Source: Desulfurobacterium sp. TC5-1 (GTDB lineage: Bacteria > Aquificota > Aquificia > Desulfurobacteriales > Desulfurobacteriaceae). From it: a stretch of 64,000 bases of DNA. Positions 28,139 to 36,301 of this stretch are shown piece by piece. A model generated the notes under the pieces. That model searched no databases, had not been told where the DNA came from, and saw only the letters and a list, made by a program, of their open reading frames with translations. How positions within the stretch are numbered: position 1 is the stretch's first letter; each line of letters begins with the position of its first letter. The DNA lies in assembly GCF_000421485.1 (NCBI RefSeq), contig NZ_ATXC01000001.1:620001-684000 (forward strand), written 5' to 3'. The translations under genes and the position numbers were made by a program.

Positions 28139-29032
28139 GTGAATTTCACAGGGTTTGACGCCGCAGAAAAAAGTAAAAGAAAAACTTGCCGGGGCGATAG
28201 AAAAAAACTTAAAGAGTAACCACATAAGCTGGGAGCAAAACTGCCACCTGATGACCCATTCTCCCCCAACCAATTTAACCACCATTCAACAGTAAGAGCG
28301 ATTTTTAAAGGTTCCAATGAGGCGAAAAAGATTAGGAAAAGGAAACCAAAAGACATTTCGCCGGTTCCTGAAAGATTTGACGCAAGTCCATTGGAAAGCT
28401 GGTGGAAGTTAACGGACTCTATGGCCAGGAGAATCGTAGAATACGGAGCGAAAGATGAGGTTCTGGAAAAGGCTAAGAAGCTCTGCCAGAAAAACTTTGC
28501 CGATGAGTGCCCAGAGTGGGAAGAGGTTAAGAGGTTGATTGAGAAATACAACAGAAGACGAGAAGTTTTGAAGAAACTTATTGGAGAAGAACGCACTCCA
28601 AAGGTCAGGCTTATAGACGGCCGGATTGCTGATGTCAAAAAAGGGCCAGGAATGGGTAAGGAGTAAGGTTGTTGAGGTGTTTGAGGATGAGCTTGGTAAT
28701 AAGTATTATCTTTCGGAATTTCATCTCAGGAGACACTTGCTTCGCGATAATTTGAACAAACTCAAAAAAACTGGCATCACAACGGAAAAAGCAGTCATAT
28801 TTTTCATTAGAAATTTTTCATTAGAAAGACCTTCAAGGAACCGCAAGTGATAATTCACGATACTGAAGAAAATGCAATTCTTTTCGGAAGAAAGTCACCT
28901 TCAGACCAATTCGTTATGTTGCCTGTAGCAGGTTTGGATAGTGGTAGAATAGAGACAATCTTGGTGAGAAGGACTAAATTCCAAAATGTGAAACGTTATA
29001 AAGTGCTTTATAGCGAGGTAGAGGGATGGTAA
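28139..29032 (+). pseudogene. Frameshifted gene, possibly phage-derived
   Basis: Pieces in alternating frames read as one protein of roughly 290-300 residues. In order they are FTGFDAAEK, then VKEKLAGAIEKN, then KLPPDDPFSPNQF through RLIDGRIADV, then KKGQEWVRSKVVEVFEDELG through FIRNFSLE, then RKTFKEPQVIIHDTEEN through YSEVEGW. Joins fall near 28165, 28230, 28640 (within AAAAAAGGG) and 28820. Either a decayed gene or sequencing indels. The final domain, with GRIETILVRRTKFQ, vaguely recalls the barnase/EndoU/RelE-like nuclease domains at the ends of phage head-morphogenesis proteins. That is only a guess. Confidence 0.5.
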
Positions 29033-29376
29033 CTGTTCTTCACTTTGAAGATAGGGAACTTGCTTTTGCTCTTGATTCAGGAATGGAAGGTGAAGGGGTT
29101 GATTTTTCTGGGGAGTTTGGAGATAACATCTACGACAACAATGGAGTAATTTGTTTTTACAACTATGCTTTTCGCTCTCTCAATGGAGAGGGTAACATCT
29201 TTAAAGAGCTGGAAAACTTGGTAAAAGATACTACACTTTTTGAAAACCAAATCAAAGGTCGTTACACCGTTCCAGAACTCGGCGTAGAAAACGCCACTTT
29301 CAAAGAAGTTCTTGAAGCAGTGAAGAGGTATTACGAAGCTAAACTCTCACAAAAATGGCCTGCTAAAACATTTTAA
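29026..29376 (+). CDS. Unknown 116-residue acidic protein
   Basis: Starts at ATG 29026 behind GAGGTAGAGGG, overlapping the end of the broken gene. The sequence MVTVLHFEDRELAFALDSG is followed by an acidic, aromatic-rich middle (GEFGDNIYDNNG) and a helical C-terminus (FKEVLEAVKRYYEAKLSQKW). No recognised motif. Its stop lies inside or next to a relic of the CRISPR repeat. If the preceding gene is phage-like, this may be too. Confidence 0.55.
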   Translation: MVTVLHFEDRELAFALDSGMEGEGVDFSGEFGDNIYDNNGVICFYNYAFRSLNGEGNIFKELENLVKDTTLFENQIKGRYTVPELGVENATFKEVLEAVKRYYEAKLSQKWPAKTF

Positions 29377-29398
29377 TCTACCTCGAAGAAATTAAAAT
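29370..29398 (+). repeat. Isolated degenerate CRISPR repeat, relic 2
   Basis: The 29-base stretch beginning ATTTTAATCTACCTCGAAG matches the repeat consensus at about 23 of 30 positions with one gap, in array orientation. It sits just before the second copy of the 85-residue gene. With relic 1 it brackets the broken gene and its neighbour. Confidence 0.6.
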
Positions 29399-29436
29399 TA
29401 TACTCACTATAATTATTTAAGAAAGGTGGAAATCCT

Positions 29437-29709
29437 ATGCCGGAGCGGAAAATGAAAATTATCAAAAATCCTGCCACGGTAGAAGATAGAGACCTTAAAA
29501 AAGCCTATGAACTTGCCTTAAAGTTTTTAGAAAGTGAAAGGTATAAGATAGAAAAAGTTAAAATGGGCATTTCACCTTTCGCACCAACTTACGAAAAGTT
29601 TATGATTATTCATATAACACCATCGCCTAAAAAAATATCTGAACTTATAGAGTTAGAAGACAAACTTCAGAAAAAAGCAGGAAAAGAGGTGGGAATTTCT
29701 TTATCATGA
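29437..29709 (+). CDS. Unknown 85-90-residue protein, copy 2
   Basis: Paralogue of the gene at 27827. It can begin at ATG 29437 (MPERKMKIIKN, after AAAGGTGG) or, like copy 1, at ATG 29452. In copy 1 the equivalent of the first ATG is ATA, which favours the shorter form as ancestral. The conserved blocks KNPATVEDRDL, KMGISPFAPT, P-x-P-K and GK-x-VG are kept while the helices differ, so both copies look to be under selection rather than freshly duplicated. Confidence 0.7.
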   Translation: MPERKMKIIKNPATVEDRDLKKAYELALKFLESERYKIEKVKMGISPFAPTYEKFMIIHITPSPKKISELIELEDKLQKKAGKEVGISLS

Positions 29710-29767
29710 AATTTCTCCCTTACAAATCACAAAACCATGCAAAAGTCTTCCATAATCTTTGTAAGGA

Positions 29768-30151
29768 ATGATAAAATATTTTAAAATTGCTTCGGACCCG
29801 GAGAAAAAGTTGAAAACAAAGAGTGAAAAATTAGGCAACATTGAAGAAAAACTAGTTACATTACTGGTTTCGGGATTTACCGTTTATATCATTTTTTTTG
29901 AATTTCCATGTATCTATCTGTATAAACATGAATACATTACGCCGGAACAATATGACCTCTGTCTTCACGCCACACATTATAGATACAGATTCACACTTCT
30001 CATATCTTCTCACCTCATCATAGCATTTTTTTCGGTTTTATACTTATACAAAGTTTACAAAGCTGGCCAAAAACGGCTGGTAATTAGTTGTTTATTCTTT
30101 TATGCATTTCTTATTATTATTTATTTTATATCCCAATTTCACTTATTTTAA
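29768..30151 (+). CDS. Small membrane protein, about three helices
   Basis: 127 residues with a charged N-terminus (KIASDPEKKLKTKSEKLG) and three hydrophobic segments, roughly residues 29-52, 74-95 and 103-125. No conserved motif recognised. The ATG has only AGGA touching it, so the start is uncertain. It may be part of the accessory tail beyond the array. Confidence 0.55.
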   Translation: MIKYFKIASDPEKKLKTKSEKLGNIEEKLVTLLVSGFTVYIIFFEFPCIYLYKHEYITPEQYDLCLHATHYRYRFTLLISSHLIIAFFSVLYLYKVYKAGQKRLVISCLFFYAFLIIIYFISQFHLF

Positions 30152-30287
30152 AAAGTAAAAACGAGCATCTAAAGCATCTAAAGAAAGTTAAGAAAATAAC
30201 CATAAAAGCAGGTCTTCAAGGCTGGATTTTCGGTAAGGCAGCGGCGTAAGAATACCATGATATCTTTTTAAGGATACAAAGAAACCT
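30152..30287. other. Intergenic remnant region
   Basis: A short open stretch on the plus strand (about 30165-30249) reads EHLKHLKKVKKITIKAGLQG and ends WIFGKAAA at a TAA, without a start or ribosome site. It has the look of a leftover C-terminus of a lost gene. Nothing else seen. Confidence 0.3.
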
Positions 30288-31112
30288 TTAACCGCAGTAG
30301 TATCCGACCATCCGGCCAGTTATTTTTATCCTTTCACCTTCAGAAACTTTATCCTTTAAAAGAACGGCGAGATTTACGCCTTCCGTTTCTAAAACTGTAC
30401 TGAACAGTTCCTGATTATCCAAATTGACAGCAGCCGAAGATACTGCCCTTCCGATTACGGTGTATCTATCTTTTGATATATGCAAAATCGCACTCCTAAA
30501 AAACTCTTCCGGATTTCTGCGAACTTTCTTTAAAAGCAACGATGCGTTATCAATGTTTAAAACCTTTTCAAGTCTATCTATCGCCTTTCCGTGTCCCTTT
30601 AGCGCAAGTTTCAAAAGACGAATAACACGGCTGTCCTCTATTGGCGACGACGGTTCTTCAACCTTTTCAGCCACGCCGTCCGCAAATATTGCTACTTTTA
30701 CAGGAACCTCCCATTTCAATGCTTTTGGCAGGTCACAGATATTGGCAAGTGTAAATGAATAGATATTACCCGATTCCACTTCCACCGCTTCCGCTAAAAG
30801 TGTAAAATCCGAAAAATCCTTGATTTTAAACGAGAAATCTTCAAACAACATCTCCGTACCGCTTTTAAACCCTGCAAAGCATCCGAGATAATTTTCATCC
30901 CACTTTCTAAAAATGTTACGACTTTTTTTTAATAGAAAGTAAGTAATAAAAGAGAACTCATCAACTTCAAACTTTTTGCCGATTAGCAACTCTCCCGTAT
31001 CAAGTAGATCTTCAAATATAAAATATTTGACCTCTTTCCTGATACCTTTTTCTTTTGCCTTATAACAGAACCTGTTTTTTATTTCGGAAGCAATGAGAAA
31101 ATTAGATTTCAT
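30288..31112 (-). CDS. Conserved-looking hypothetical protein, 274 residues
   Basis: No signal peptide or membrane segment. The N-terminal part (about 1-150) is beta-rich with aromatic residues. A helical middle follows the linker EEPSSPIED (RVIRLLKLALKGHGKAIDRLEKVL), and the C-terminal strand-rich part ends GERIKITGRMVGYYCG. I do not recognise it. It lies downstream of ndk but a strong terminator intervenes, so it may have its own promoter or depend on readthrough. Confidence 0.7.
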   Translation of the reverse strand: MKSNFLIASEIKNRFCYKAKEKGIRKEVKYFIFEDLLDTGELLIGKKFEVDEFSFITYFLLKKSRNIFRKWDENYLGCFAGFKSGTEMLFEDFSFKIKDFSDFTLLAEAVEVESGNIYSFTLANICDLPKALKWEVPVKVAIFADGVAEKVEEPSSPIEDSRVIRLLKLALKGHGKAIDRLEKVLNIDNASLLLKKVRRNPEEFFRSAILHISKDRYTVIGRAVSSAAVNLDNQELFSTVLETEGVNLAVLLKDKVSEGERIKITGRMVGYYCG

Positions 31113-31126
31113 AAATTTCCCCGGAA

Positions 31127-31146
31127 AAAGGGGGCAAGCCCCCTTT
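31127..31146 (-). terminator. Terminator after ndk
   Basis: AAAGGGGGC and GCCCCCTTT form a perfect nine-pair stem around a two-base loop. On the minus strand the stem runs into Ts, so it ends the long operon that finishes with ndk. Confidence 0.8.
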
Positions 31147-31148
31147 AT

Positions 31149-31574
31149 TTAAACAGAATGAATTTCAAGAGCACTGAAGAAATAAGGAATCTCGTAGGCC
31201 GCTGATTCCGGTGAGTCTGATGCGTGAACGGCATTTCTTCCTACATCAGTCCCGTATTTACTTCTAATTGTTCCTTCAGCAGCTTTTGCCGGATCTGTTG
31301 CACCGATAATTTCTCTAACCTTTGCAATGGCATTTTCACCTTCAAAAACCATAGGAACACAGGGACCGGAAGACATGAAGTCTGTAAGTTCATCGTAGAA
31401 AGGTCTATCCTTGTGAACGATATAGAATCCCTTTGCCTCTTCTTTTGACATGTGAATCATTTTGAGAGCTATCAGTTTCAGGTCATTTTCCTGTAAGATT
31501 CTGATAATGTCACCGACAGCGTTTTTCTTAACAGCATCCGGCTTTACGATAACAAGTGTTCTTTCAACTGCCAT
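31149..31574 (-). CDS. ndk: Nucleoside diphosphate kinase
   Basis: Transfers phosphate from ATP to other NDPs. 141 residues, full length. VERTLVIVKPDAVKK at the start, and the active-site His lies in GRNAVHASDSPESA. The start ATG follows GGAGGTTCAGG. Last gene of the minus-strand operon headed by the response regulator; a 66-base gap separates it from ispD. Confidence 0.96.
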   Translation of the reverse strand: MAVERTLVIVKPDAVKKNAVGDIIRILQENDLKLIALKMIHMSKEEAKGFYIVHKDRPFYDELTDFMSSGPCVPMVFEGENAIAKVREIIGATDPAKAAEGTIRSKYGTDVGRNAVHASDSPESAAYEIPYFFSALEIHSV

Positions 31575-31640
31575 CCTGAACCTCCATATTTTTTGTTGTG
31601 AGATTATACCCGAATTAATGGGAAGAAGAAATTGAAACTT

Positions 31641-32336
31641 TTACCTTTCCATCTGATTAAGGAAAACTCTAAAAATATCAATATCCTCTGGCGTTGTAAT
31701 TTTTATATTTCTGTAATCCCCCTTTATTGCAACAACCGTATAACCGTAACGCTCAAGCAGAGAAGCATCGTCTGTTCCCCAGAAGCCCTCTTCGGCTGCT
31801 TTTCTATGACACTCCATTAAAACTTCAAAATTAAAAAGCTGCGGTGTTTGAACAAGGATCAACTTCTCCCTGTTGAGGGTCTCTTTAACAAGAAAATCGC
31901 TTCCTTCAAGGGAAGCTCCCACAGCCTTTACCGTGTCCTTTGGTTTTACTGCAGTTATTACTCCCTCCACTCCGTACTCCTGATATGCCGACACAAGTTC
32001 ATCTATCATCCTTTTTGTTACAAGGGGCCTCACGCCATCATGAATGACCACCTCTGAACATCTACCGTCTATGTACTTCAAACCGTTGAAAACAGACTCC
32101 TGCCTTTCGCACCCTCCGGGAATAATTGCTTCAACCTTTGAAAAGTCCTTTACTCTGAGCTCCATTTCCGGAATGGACTCTTCAGGCGCAACAACAACAA
32201 TTTTATCTATAAATGGACTCTCTTCAAAAGGTTTTAGAGTAAACTCTATAATAGCCTTTCCACTCACTTCTATAAACTGTTTTTTTCCTCCAAACCTTTT
32301 CCCTCGCCCGGCAGCAGGAATAATTGCGTATCTCAC
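31641..32336 (-). CDS. ispD: 2-C-methyl-D-erythritol 4-phosphate cytidylyltransferase
   Basis: Third step of the MEP isoprenoid pathway, making CDP-ME. 231 residues. The CTP-binding loop is IIPAAGRGKRFGGKKQF. IPGGCERQESVFNGL, IHDGVRPLV and LVQTPQLFN are all family signatures. The GTG start overlaps the preceding stop by four bases. Confidence 0.95.
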   Translation of the reverse strand: MRYAIIPAAGRGKRFGGKKQFIEVSGKAIIEFTLKPFEESPFIDKIVVVAPEESIPEMELRVKDFSKVEAIIPGGCERQESVFNGLKYIDGRCSEVVIHDGVRPLVTKRMIDELVSAYQEYGVEGVITAVKPKDTVKAVGASLEGSDFLVKETLNREKLILVQTPQLFNFEVLMECHRKAAEEGFWGTDDASLLERYGYTVVAIKGDYRNIKITTPEDIDIFRVFLNQMER

Positions 32337-33319
32337 TTCACAACCTCTTTTGGCTTAACAAAGATTATCTTTCCCGAAGATGTTTGAAGAACGTTGTTTA
32401 CCACAGCCCTTATCCTGTGTCCTATGTAGGCTTTACCTCCGTCAACAACCACCATCGTCCCGTCATCAAGATATCCCACTCCCTGTTCCTTCTCTTTTCC
32501 TTCTTTCATAACAAAAACGACCAATTCTTCACCAACTGCCACAACAGGTTTAAGGGCGTTCGCAAGATCATTAACGTTCAAAATCTCAACACCCTTTATA
32601 GAAGCAACCTTGTTCAGGTTGTAGTCTGTAGTTATAAGCTTTGCCTTTAAAAGCCTGCACAGTTCCACGAGCTTTGCGTCAACCTCTTTTATCCTTGGAA
32701 AATCCCTTTCGTATATTTCAACCGGCGGATTTTTGATCCCCTTAAGCAGAGAAACCTGCTCAAGTCCTTTCTTACCTTTGGTTCTGACATTCGGGTCAGT
32801 TGAATCGGACAGGTATTGAAGTTCTTCAAGAACAAATCTCGGAATTACTATCTTTCCTTCAACGAACCCCAATTTTATAACTTCAACAATCCTTCCATCT
32901 ATCAAAGCGCTTGTGTCAAGAACCTTAATTGTTGCGTAAAGACCCGTTTCTCCTTTCCATATCTCGGAAAGGGGCTTATCACCTATCATTTCAAGAAAAG
33001 CAAAACCAAACAGGTAGGGAAGTGTCAGGTAGAGAATTTCCTGAAGATAGGGAAAATTGGTAAAAACAGCATACAGGGATATGGTTATTCCCTTTGCAAG
33101 GTACAGACCTAAAAAGAAACCTGCAGAAAATACTAAAAGTCCCCTGATTTTAAACTTCTTCTGGTGAAAGACAAAAGTGTAGAGCAAAACAGCAGCAGCA
33201 GTTATAAGAATGCCTATAAACATGGATTGAGTAGCGGCGAAACCGTAGTTTCGGAAAATAAGCGTAGATACCAAAAGCAGAAAGATAAAGAAAACACCTA
33301 TGAGCCTCTGTATGTTCAT
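32333..33319 (-). CDS. Membrane-anchored PIN-TRAM domain protein (YacL-like)
   Basis: Predicted membrane-bound nuclease or RNA-binding protein. Four hydrophobic helices (about residues 7-110) precede a PIN domain with acidic residues in LDTSALIDGR, PRFVLEELQ and TTDYNLNKVA. A C-terminal TRAM domain follows (GVGYLDDGTMVVVDGGKAYIG). 328 residues, same architecture as Bacillus YacL, which also neighbours carD- and ispD-like genes. Overlaps both neighbours by four bases. Confidence 0.88.
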   Translation of the reverse strand: MNIQRLIGVFFIFLLLVSTLIFRNYGFAATQSMFIGILITAAAVLLYTFVFHQKKFKIRGLLVFSAGFFLGLYLAKGITISLYAVFTNFPYLQEILYLTLPYLFGFAFLEMIGDKPLSEIWKGETGLYATIKVLDTSALIDGRIVEVIKLGFVEGKIVIPRFVLEELQYLSDSTDPNVRTKGKKGLEQVSLLKGIKNPPVEIYERDFPRIKEVDAKLVELCRLLKAKLITTDYNLNKVASIKGVEILNVNDLANALKPVVAVGEELVVFVMKEGKEKEQGVGYLDDGTMVVVDGGKAYIGHRIRAVVNNVLQTSSGKIIFVKPKEVVK

Positions 33320-33807
33320 CGCTTTTTAACCTCTTTCAAAATCTTCCTTATTTTCTTTTTTACTTCTTTTATGTCTTTTCCCAAGGAAAGAGCTATCTCT
33401 TCCGAAAGCTTTTCAAAGGCTTCTTCAAACATACGCTTTTCCGAGTAAGAAAGTTCTTTCTCCTTCGTTCTATAAGATAGATTTCTCACAACAACCGCAA
33501 GCTCTTTTACATCACCTGTCTTTATTCTATCAACGTTTAGCCTGTGCCTTACAGTCCACTTGCTACTTATATTTTCAGGAACTTCCGACAGAAACTGAAA
33601 GATTTCATCTATTTCCTTTTCGTCAAGTACAGGACGGATGCCCGAACTTTCAATAATATTTTCAGGAACAAGCACAGACATGTTTTTACCTAAAAGTTTA
33701 ATGCGGAAGAAGAGAATCTCCCTTTCCCCCACGGTTCTTTTTTCCTCTCCTTCCACAATTCCTACACCGTGAGGCGGATAGGCAACCTTATCTCCTATTT
33801 TAATCAA
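33316..33807 (-). CDS. CarD/CdnL-family transcription factor
   Basis: Binds the RNA polymerase beta subunit and stabilises open promoter complexes. The N-terminal Tudor-like domain is MIKIGDKVAYPPHGVGIVEG with LPEN-like LVPENIIESSGIRPV. The C-terminal helical DNA-binding part ends in a strongly basic tail (IKEVKKKIRKILKEVKKR). 163 residues is typical. carD-(PIN-TRAM)-ispD is a recurrent bacterial gene order. Confidence 0.9.
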   Translation of the reverse strand: MIKIGDKVAYPPHGVGIVEGEEKRTVGEREILFFRIKLLGKNMSVLVPENIIESSGIRPVLDEKEIDEIFQFLSEVPENISSKWTVRHRLNVDRIKTGDVKELAVVVRNLSYRTKEKELSYSEKRMFEEAFEKLSEEIALSLGKDIKEVKKKIRKILKEVKKR

Positions 33808-33816
33808 TGGTCTCTC

Positions 33817-34671
33817 CTAATGAGGTTTCTTTATCGGAATGTTTTCCTTTTTAGGCTCTCCGTATGGAACCGGAATGTATTGAACGGAACTTGTTGCAGT
33901 AGGTTGATAGTAAAGTTCCATAAGGTCATAAACCTCATCCGGAACATCAGTCTTAACGTTTATTCCTATATCTTTTAAAACATCAACCGTTAGAGGATAG
34001 TCGTGGGTCCAGTAACCGCAGGTTAAAAGCTCGGCAATTTCTTCTGCCTGTTTTTCCTTTTTTCCCTTAGCTATTAAAATTCTTTTTATTGTGTTTTTCA
34101 TTTGATTTAAAGCTTTCTCTGCAACATCTGCAAGAATTAAAGTTTCATCCTTTAAGTTCACATTTTTCATTTTATAAGCTTTTATAACTGAAGGAGCTGG
34201 AAACTGCCCCAACTGCGGATCAAGAGGACCGAGAACGGCGTTGGGATCCATTATAACTTCATCGGCAGCAAGGGCTATCAGTGTCCCTCCAGACATAGCG
34301 TAGTGGGGAACTATTACCCTTACAGGGCTTTTATGTTTAATAAGGGCTGAAGCGATCTGTGTTGCTGCAAGGGCAAGTCCTCCTGGCGTATGAAGTATTA
34401 AATCTATCGGCATATCATCGGGAGTCATCCTTATAGCTCTTAAAATTCTTTCAGAATCTTCTATCGTAATGTAGCGCATAATAGGAAAGCCCATAAAAGC
34501 CAATCTTTCCTGTCTGTGTATCATCGTTATTACGCGGGACTTTCGTTTCTCTTCTATTTTTCTTATAAGCCTCAACCTTGCCCATTCAATATTTTTTTGT
34601 TGAATAAGTGGCCAGAGAGAAAAAATGATTATTAACATCCAGAAAATATCAAAAAATGAACCTCCCTGCAT
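33817..34671 (-). CDS. SDH-type (ClpP-fold) membrane serine protease
   Basis: Member of the serine dehydrogenase proteinase family (formerly DUF114), with a crotonase/ClpP fold. One N-terminal helix (FFDIFWMLIIIFSLWPLI) anchors it. LHTPGGLALAATQIA forms the oxyanion region, and the nucleophile Ser is in YAMSGGTLIALAADEVIMDPNA. 284 residues. The substrate is unknown. Sits between pyrC and carD with short gaps, so co-transcribed. Confidence 0.85.
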   Translation of the reverse strand: MQGGSFFDIFWMLIIIFSLWPLIQQKNIEWARLRLIRKIEEKRKSRVITMIHRQERLAFMGFPIMRYITIEDSERILRAIRMTPDDMPIDLILHTPGGLALAATQIASALIKHKSPVRVIVPHYAMSGGTLIALAADEVIMDPNAVLGPLDPQLGQFPAPSVIKAYKMKNVNLKDETLILADVAEKALNQMKNTIKRILIAKGKKEKQAEEIAELLTCGYWTHDYPLTVDVLKDIGINVKTDVPDEVYDLMELYYQPTATSSVQYIPVPYGEPKKENIPIKKPH

Positions 34672-34683
34672 CCTGCCTCCCTT

Positions 34684-35967
34684 TTAAAAATCCTTATAAA
34701 CTATTTTACCATTTCTGATTGTAAGCTTTACCTTTCCCTTTAAAGGCCTGTTAAGAAAGGGGGTATTTCTACTCTTGGACTTAATCATCTCCTGCGTAAG
34801 GATGTACTCTTCGTCAGGATCAAATACGGTTATATTTGCACGGCTCCCCGGTTTAAGTGTTCCTATATCTTTCCTGTTAATAATTTCTGCCGGGTTTTTA
34901 GATAATTTTTCTACCATCTGTGAAAGTGTTAGATAACCTTTTCTCACAAGGTCAAGAGAGAGCGGAAGAAGAGTCGGAAAACCAATTATTCCAAACGGTG
35001 CATAGTTAAACTCAACCATCTTCTCATCAACAGAATGGGGGGCGTGATCGGTAGCTATTATGTCTGCAACTCCCGTTTTTAAAGCTTCTCTACAAGCTCT
35101 AACATCCTCTTCAGTCCTAAGTGGTGGTGCCATTTTAGCGTTTGTATCAAATGTTCTGACCGCTTCCTCTGTTAGTGTAAAGTGGTGAGGTGTTATCTCA
35201 CACGTAACGTTAACACCCTCCTTCTTTGCCTCCTCTATTATCTTTAAAGCTCCTTTCGTTGAAACGTGACAGATATGAATCTTTGCTCCTGTAAGCTTCG
35301 CAACCATTATATCTCTGATAGTTCCAATCTCTTCTGCTTCGGGCGGAATACCCGGAATACCAAGGTAGGTAGAAAGCCGGCCTTCGTTCATGTGCCCGCC
35401 CGCTGAAAGAGTTTTGTCTTCACTGTGACAGAAAATTGGTATTCCGAAACTTTTTGCGTAATCGAAGGCGTTCCTCAACAGTTTTGAATCTCTTGGCGTT
35501 TCTCCGTCATCTGAAACTGCAACAATTCCCGCTTCAACCATCTGACCGATTTCTGCTATCTCTTCACCTTTAAGTCCTTTAGTCAAAGCACCTACAGGGA
35601 AAACATCACACAGGTTTACCCTCTTTGCCTTTTCTATAATGTATCTTGTAACAGAAGGGTTATCGTTAACAGGATCAGTGTTGGCCATACAGCAAACAGA
35701 GGTAATACCTCCAGCAACTGCACAAAGACTTCCAGACTCAATATCTTCTTTCCATTCGTAGCCGGGATCTCTCAGGTGAGTGTGTATGTCAACAATTCCA
35801 GGCATCAAAACAAGTCCGGAAACGTCAATAATATCTTTCGCTGAAGAAGCTTCTATGTTCTCTTCAATCTTAACAATTCTGCCATTATCAATTAAAACGT
35901 CTACCTGTTTTTCTATCCCCTGAGAAGGGTCAACAACAAGAGCACCTTTTAGAAGACAGCTATCCAT
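34684..35967 (-). CDS. pyrC: Dihydroorotase
   Basis: Third step of UMP synthesis. 427 residues, class I. The HxH metal motif is in VDIHTHLRDPGYEWKEDI, with further His ligands in IFCHSEDKT and IHICHVSTKGAL, and the catalytic Asp in ATDHAPHSVDEK. Ends with the beta-sandwich residues GKIVYKDF. Grouped with pyrB, but a cytochrome gene lies between them. Confidence 0.95.
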   Translation of the reverse strand: MDSCLLKGALVVDPSQGIEKQVDVLIDNGRIVKIEENIEASSAKDIIDVSGLVLMPGIVDIHTHLRDPGYEWKEDIESGSLCAVAGGITSVCCMANTDPVNDNPSVTRYIIEKAKRVNLCDVFPVGALTKGLKGEEIAEIGQMVEAGIVAVSDDGETPRDSKLLRNAFDYAKSFGIPIFCHSEDKTLSAGGHMNEGRLSTYLGIPGIPPEAEEIGTIRDIMVAKLTGAKIHICHVSTKGALKIIEEAKKEGVNVTCEITPHHFTLTEEAVRTFDTNAKMAPPLRTEEDVRACREALKTGVADIIATDHAPHSVDEKMVEFNYAPFGIIGFPTLLPLSLDLVRKGYLTLSQMVEKLSKNPAEIINRKDIGTLKPGSRANITVFDPDEEYILTQEMIKSKSRNTPFLNRPLKGKVKLTIRNGKIVYKDF

Positions 35968-35977
35968 CTACATTTCC

Positions 35978-36301
35978 TCACTTAACACTGTGGCATCTTG
36001 TACACTGAGTTTTATCCTTGGCACTGAAAGCCTTCTGTCCGTTGTGGCACGTTCCGCAGTATTTTCCTGCCCATATATCTTTCATTGTAATTTTGTCGTA
36101 ACCGAACTTTTTCTTAAATACTCCTGGATGGCAGGCAGAACAGTGTTCTTTTTTCACCTTGCAATGATAGACGTGGCTGAAAACAACGTCACCAGGTGCA
36201 CCTTTATCTTTTGCTTTAAAAACCAAATCCTTGTTTAAAACGCCACTTTGCCCGCATCCAACAACAAATACGAAAGGTAAAATCAAAAGTGCTTTACGCA
36301 T
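35978..36301 (-). CDS. Triheme c7-type cytochrome lipoprotein
   Basis: Exported electron-transfer protein. The signal MRKALLILPFVFVVGCGQSG ends in a lipobox cysteine, so it is probably membrane-tethered. Three haem-binding CxxCH motifs are CSACH, CGTCH and CTRCH. FSHVYHCK supplies extra His for bis-His ligation. 107 residues, matching the c7 triheme fold used in sulfur- and metal-reducing bacteria. It overlaps pyrB by eight bases and is 10 bases from pyrC, which is odd for a redox gene. Confidence 0.85.
   Translation of the reverse strand: MRKALLILPFVFVVGCGQSGVLNKDLVFKAKDKGAPGDVVFSHVYHCKVKKEHCSACHPGVFKKKFGYDKITMKDIWAGKYCGTCHNGQKAFSAKDKTQCTRCHSVK

Noticed and set aside
28024-28638. A 204-codon open frame on the minus strand opposite the broken gene
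   Set aside because: The plus-strand fragments read as a coherent protein and the minus frame has antisense-type composition with no start signal.
28104-29398. A CreTA-type toxin-antitoxin RNA pair
   Set aside because: CreA-like RNAs need two degenerate repeats at spacer distance; the two relics are more than 1.2 kb apart and no paired element was found near either.
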